Of a stretch of 64,000 nucleotides of DNA, positions 60,862 through 64,000 are shown piece after piece. The stretch covers positions 186,001 through 250,000 of the forward strand of contig NZ_KE386908.1 in the NCBI RefSeq assembly GCF_000429485.1, in the 5' to 3' direction. Below the pieces are notes generated by a model, which ran no database searches, was not told where the DNA came from, and saw only the letters and a list, made by a program, of their open reading frames with translations. Source of the stretch: Aliagarivorans marinus DSM 23064. GTDB taxonomy: Bacteria > Pseudomonadota > Gammaproteobacteria > Enterobacterales > Celerinatantimonadaceae. The translations under genes and the position numbers were made by a program. Within the stretch, counting starts at the first letter, position 1; every line of letters starts with the position of its first letter.

Positions 60862-61980
60862 ATGGCGCTTAGTAGCATAGAAGAGATTATTGAGGACATC
60901 CGCCAAGGTAAAATGGTGGTGTTAATGGATGACGAAGATCGCGAAAATGAAGGCGATCTGATTATGGCCGCGGATCTGGTCACGCCGGAGGCGATCAACT
61001 TTATGGCCACCTATGGCCGCGGTCTGATCTGCATGCCGATGACTCAGGCGCGCTGTGAGCAGCTCAAGCTACCGCTGATGGTGGAAAAGAACACCGAGCA
61101 GTTCCAAACCAGCTTTACCGTCTCGATTGAAGCGTCCACCGGGGTGACCACCGGTATCTCGGCAGCCGACCGTGCACGCACCGTACAGGTGGCCGCTTCG
61201 GTGAATGCCAAGCCAGCTGACATCGTGATGCCGGGCCATATCTTCCCGCTAATGGCTAAAGAAGGCGGGGTATTGAACCGCGCTGGCCATACCGAAGCGG
61301 GTGTCGATTTAGCGCGTCTGGCCGGTCGTGAGCCTTGCGGGGTGATTGTTGAGATCCTCAACCCCGATGGCACCATGGCCCGCCGCCCGGACCTGGAAAA
61401 GTTCTGTGCCGAGCATGGCCTGAAGATGGGCACCATTGCCGATCTGATTGAATACCGCAATCTGCACGAAACCACCATTGAGCGGGTTGCTGAGTGTCAG
61501 ATGCCAACTCGCCATGGCGATTTCAAGCTGATCACCTACCGTGACACCATCGACAACAAGGTGCATTTCGTGATGCAGGCTGGTGAGGTGCAAGCTGACC
61601 AAGCCACCGCGGTGCGGGTGCACCTACACAACCCGTTTAGTGACCTGCTGGGCAGTGACCGCCTTGGTAAGATGAGCTGGCCGTTGGACCAAGCGCTAAA
61701 AAAGATCGCCAATGAGAAGGGCGTGCTGGTGCTGCTGAGCACCGATGACAGCGCCGATGCGCTGATTGAGCAGGTTAAAGCCTTTGCCCGGGCAGACCGT
61801 GGCGACACCATCAAGGCCAAAGGCGCCGAGCCGGTCTCGCGCACCGTCGGTGTAGGCTCGCAGATTCTGGCCGACTTGGGCGTGGGCAAGATGCGCCTGC
61901 TTAGCTCACCGAAGCGCTACCATGCGCTGTCGGGCTTTGGTCTGGAAGTGGTCGAGTACATCGATTGCGACGGCTGCTAA
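60862..61980 (+). CDS. ribBX: DHBP synthase with degenerate GTP-cyclohydrolase II half (RibBX type)
   Basis: Residues 1-200 are 3,4-dihydroxy-2-butanone-4-phosphate synthase: [24 protein letters not shown] and the conserved [14 protein letters not shown] are intact. Residues about 205-372 resemble GTP cyclohydrolase II but the zinc-binding Cys residues are missing: the motif reads [19 protein letters not shown]. This is the RibBX variant known in many proteobacteria; the second half should not be catalytic. The active RibA is encoded separately at 1.9-2.5 kb. Automatic pipelines may call it ribBA. Confidence 0.9.
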   Translation: MALSSIEEIIEDIRQGKMVVLMDDEDRENEGDLIMAADLVTPEAINFMATYGRGLICMPMTQARCEQLKLPLMVEKNTEQFQTSFTVSIEASTGVTTGISAADRARTVQVAASVNAKPADIVMPGHIFPLMAKEGGVLNRAGHTEAGVDLARLAGREPCGVIVEILNPDGTMARRPDLEKFCAEHGLKMGTIADLIEYRNLHETTIERVAECQMPTRHGDFKLITYRDTIDNKVHFVMQAGEVQADQATAVRVHLHNPFSDLLGSDRLGKMSWPLDQALKKIANEKGVLVLLSTDDSADALIEQVKAFARADRGDTIKAKGAEPVSRTVGVGSQILADLGVGKMRLLSSPKRYHALSGFGLEVVEYIDCDGC

Positions 61981-62006
61981 GCAGCCACTAACAGAAACTC
62001 AACCAT

Positions 62007-62040
62007 CGCGCCAAGCTTGTGATAGAATGGCGCGTTTTTA
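62007..62040 (+). terminator. Terminator-like hairpin between ribBX and ribH
   Basis: CGCGCCA (62007-62013) and TGGCGCG (62028-62034) followed by TTTTTA. TAGAAT within the loop may be a promoter -10, so transcripts may end and restart here. Confidence 0.6.
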
Positions 62041-62093
62041 TCGAATAACTAGTATTAGTGCGTAACTAAGCGAATATGATAACAGAGCAGAAT

Positions 62094-62564
62094 ATGAAGG
62101 TAATCGAAGCTAGTCTTGCGGCCCCCCATGCGAAGGTCGCCATTGTAATCGCCCGTTTCAACAGCTTTATTAACGAAAGCCTGCTGTCTGGTGCGGTTGA
62201 CACCCTGACTCGTCAAGGTTCAGTGAGCGAAGATAACATCACCGTTGTTCGCGTACCGGGCGCGGTAGAGATCCCACTAGCCGCCAAGCGTTTGGCAGCC
62301 AGCGGTAACTACGATGCCATTATCACTCTGGGAACCGTTATCCGTGGTGGTACTTACCACTTCGAGATCGTATCTAACGAATGTCACAAAGGCCTGGCGC
62401 AAGTAATGATGGAGTACAACGTGCCAATTACCTTTGGTGTATTGACCACCGAGTCTATCGAGCAAGCCATTGAGCGTGCCGGCACCAAGATGGGTAACAA
62501 GGGTACGGAAGCTGCACTGAGTGCCTTGGAGATGATCAATCTCGTACCACAGCTTGACGCCTAA
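62094..62564 (+). CDS. ribH: 6,7-dimethyl-8-ribityllumazine synthase
   Basis: The 156-aa enzyme forms lumazine from DHBP and the ribitylamino-pyrimidine; it usually builds a 60-subunit or decameric shell. [41 protein letters not shown] and the catalytic-His loop [18 protein letters not shown] are intact. I use the ATG at 62094; an earlier ATG at 62076 lacks family support. It is 14 bp before nusB. Confidence 0.95.
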   Translation: MKVIEASLAAPHAKVAIVIARFNSFINESLLSGAVDTLTRQGSVSEDNITVVRVPGAVEIPLAAKRLAASGNYDAIITLGTVIRGGTYHFEIVSNECHKGLAQVMMEYNVPITFGVLTTESIEQAIERAGTKMGNKGTEAALSALEMINLVPQLDA

Positions 62565-62578
62565 TTGAGGAGACTCCA

Positions 62579-63004
62579 GTGAAACCAGCTGAGCGCCGCA
62601 AGGCCCGTCAATTTGCTACTCAGGCGATCTATCAGTGGCAGATGACCAACGACAATATCGCCAACATTGAACACCAGTTCATGACCGATCACGACATGAG
62701 CAAGGCCGACGTGCCTTACTTCTCATTGCTGATCGCCGGTGTGGCTGCCAATGCCAACAAACTCGACCAAGCGATGGCTTCATCGCTGTCTCGCAAGCTT
62801 GAAGAGCTGGACATGGTTGAGCACGCTATCCTGCGTATCGGCATGTATGAACTGCTGATGGTTGATGGCATTCCACCGAAAGTGGTAATCAACGAAGCCA
62901 TCGAACTGGCTAAGTCGTTTGCCGCAGAAGACAGCCATAAGTTCATTAACGGCGTGATGGACAAGGTTCTGCGCCTGCAAGATCTTAAGTCAAAACCAAA
63001 CTAA
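62579..63004 (+). CDS. nusB: Transcription antitermination factor NusB
   Basis: NusB, with NusE/S10, prevents premature termination in rRNA operons by binding boxA RNA. The 141-aa all-helical protein reads [33 protein letters not shown] and later [47 protein letters not shown]. The start is GTG with GAGGAG 6 bp upstream. Confidence 0.96.
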   Translation: MKPAERRKARQFATQAIYQWQMTNDNIANIEHQFMTDHDMSKADVPYFSLLIAGVAANANKLDQAMASSLSRKLEELDMVEHAILRIGMYELLMVDGIPPKVVINEAIELAKSFAAEDSHKFINGVMDKVLRLQDLKSKPN

Positions 63005-63005
63005 T

Positions 63006-63983
63006 ATGAGCAGCGTCCCCCTCGATGAGTTCTCGCTCATCGAACGCTTCTTTACCCGTGAAGAGCAACGCGCCGATATCGCCCTCGGTATTGGTGATGA
63101 CGCGGCGCTGCTAACGCCACCAGATAACCATCATCTGGTGGTGTCCACCGACACCTTGGTGGAAGGCATCCATTTTCTCCCCGATATTCCTGCCCACGCC
63201 CTTGGACATAAGTCTTTAGCGGTTAACCTCAGCGATCTCGCCGCGATGGGTGCAGAGCCGCGCTGGGTAACGCTGGCCTTGACCTTGCCCGAGGTGGACG
63301 AGCAGTGGCTGAGCGAGTTCAGCCGTGGCTTCTTTGAGCTGGCCGAGTTCTACAACGTTAGCTTGGTAGGCGGTGATACCACCCGCGGGCCGCTGAGCAT
63401 CACGGTGACTGTACATGGCGTGGTGCCGCTGGGTAAGGCGCTGACCCGCCATGGCGCAGCGGCTGGCGATGGCATCTACGTGACCGGTACGCTGGGCGAC
63501 TCGGCACTGGGATTTGCAGCCTTGCAGCAGCGGCTATCGCTGAGTGAAAGTGCTCGGTATCTGCTGATTGAGCGCCACTACTACCCTCAGCCTCGGGTGT
63601 TGGCCAGTTATGGTCTGCGCGATGTGGCCAGTGCCACCATCGATATCTCCGATGGCCTGCTGGGCGATCTCGGTCATATCCTCAAGCGCAGCAATTGCAG
63701 TGCCAATCTGGAGCTGGAGCGCTTGCCGCTCTCTGACTTGATGCGCGAGCTGGTCTCGGTGGAGCAGGCAATTCATTTCGCGCTGACCGGTGGTGAAGAT
63801 TACGAGCTGTGCTTTACCGTACCGGAAGCCAACCGCGGGCAGATTGAAACCGCCTTGTCGTTTAGCGGTGTGCCGTACCACTGTATTGGCACGGTGGGAG
63901 TGGGCAGCGGAGAAGTGAACCTGCAACTGAACAACAAGCGCTATCAGTTAGAGACGAGCAGCTGGAACCATTTCGAGTCCTGA
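63006..63983 (+). CDS. thiL: Thiamine-monophosphate kinase
   Basis: ThiL phosphorylates thiamine monophosphate to thiamine diphosphate. The 325-aa protein has the PurM-like layout: GIGDDAALL, STDTLVEGIHFL, SLAVNLSDLAAMGAEPRW and GGDTTRGPLSITVTVHG. It starts one base after the nusB stop. pgpA often follows, but only 17 bp remain in the window. Confidence 0.96.
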   Translation: MSSVPLDEFSLIERFFTREEQRADIALGIGDDAALLTPPDNHHLVVSTDTLVEGIHFLPDIPAHALGHKSLAVNLSDLAAMGAEPRWVTLALTLPEVDEQWLSEFSRGFFELAEFYNVSLVGGDTTRGPLSITVTVHGVVPLGKALTRHGAAAGDGIYVTGTLGDSALGFAALQQRLSLSESARYLLIERHYYPQPRVLASYGLRDVASATIDISDGLLGDLGHILKRSNCSANLELERLPLSDLMRELVSVEQAIHFALTGGEDYELCFTVPEANRGQIETALSFSGVPYHCIGTVGVGSGEVNLQLNNKRYQLETSSWNHFES

Positions 63984-64000
63984 TTGTGAGTTGGCGCTAA

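Noticed and set aside
63984-64000. Start of pgpA after thiL
   Set aside because: The only start-like GTG (63986) meets an in-frame stop within the last bases of the window, and too little sequence is left to judge.
1-64000. tRNA, rRNA, CRISPR arrays, insertion sequences or prophage
   Set aside because: No cloverleaf-like, repeat-spacer or transposase/integrase sequence was recognised on either strand by eye; a tRNAscan or IS search would be decisive.

Overview
The window reads as an ordinary chromosomal stretch of a Gram-negative gammaproteobacterium. The evidence is the gene order glyA - nrdR - ribD - ribE - ribB-type - ribH - nusB - thiL, the presence of EttA, RsmC, MetNIQ, DUF2956, ArsJ and an Lpp-like murein lipoprotein, many outer-membrane and lipoprotein signals, and moderately high GC. 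Two GlgC paralogues, the ribB variant with a dead GTP-cyclohydrolase half, ArsJ and ornithine-lipid synthesis fit marine or aquatic Alteromonadales/Aeromonadales-like bacteria. I cannot name the genus from sequence alone. No rRNA, tRNA, CRISPR array, phage or insertion sequence was seen.

Layout. 0-2.5 kb: end of an imelysin gene, a DUF1513 gene and ribA. 2.6-7 kb: a compact four-gene envelope operon on the minus strand (beta-barrel protein, lipoprotein hydrolase, DUF4056 lipoprotein, Omp85-like barrel). 7-11.5 kb: comFB-like gene, glycogen genes glgC-glgA and rsmC. 11.7-19 kb: dapA, a degenerate GGDEF protein, a MocR regulator divergent from a LysE exporter, uraA and small housekeeping genes. 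19-23 kb: two tandem PapA/condensation-like acyltransferases and a divergent MFS exporter. 23-26.7 kb: an arsenic operon (ArsC-ArsR fusion, tyrosine phosphatase, GAPDH, ArsJ). 27-29.7 kb: assimilatory nitrate reductase with an NtrC/sigma54 control region. 30-34.5 kb: EamA/LysR pair, second glgC, thioesterase, TRIC-like channel. 34.6-36.7 kb: an AT-richer quorum-sensing module luxR - rsaM-like - luxI. 37-38.8 kb: bifunctional ornithine-lipid synthase olsF. 40-43.6 kb: AraC/GyrI regulator and metNIQ under MetJ boxes. 43.7-53.7 kb: chemoreceptor behind a PhoB array, cvfB, DUF523/DUF1722, lhgO, TauE, fpr, an AAA ATPase and ettA. 54-56.6 kb: L,D-transpeptidase, an Lpp-like lipoprotein with C-terminal lysine and a ChaN-like lipoprotein. 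56.7-64 kb: glyA and the riboflavin/nusB/thiL cluster.

The best candidates for under-described biology are these. (1) The luxR/rsaM/luxI module: lux-box-like repeats lie at the same 60-bp offset from both the rsaM and luxI starts, and a perfect inverted repeat abuts the luxI ribosome-binding site. (2) The ArsC-ArsR fusion heads an ArsJ/GAPDH operon that has no arsenite pump in this window, and may make the arsenite that it senses. (3) The duplicated acyltransferases carry a duplicated 29-bp upstream element. (4) A chemoreceptor sits behind three 11-bp-phased PhoB half-sites. (5) Two micro-membrane proteins (26 and 27 aa) have good Shine-Dalgarno sequences.
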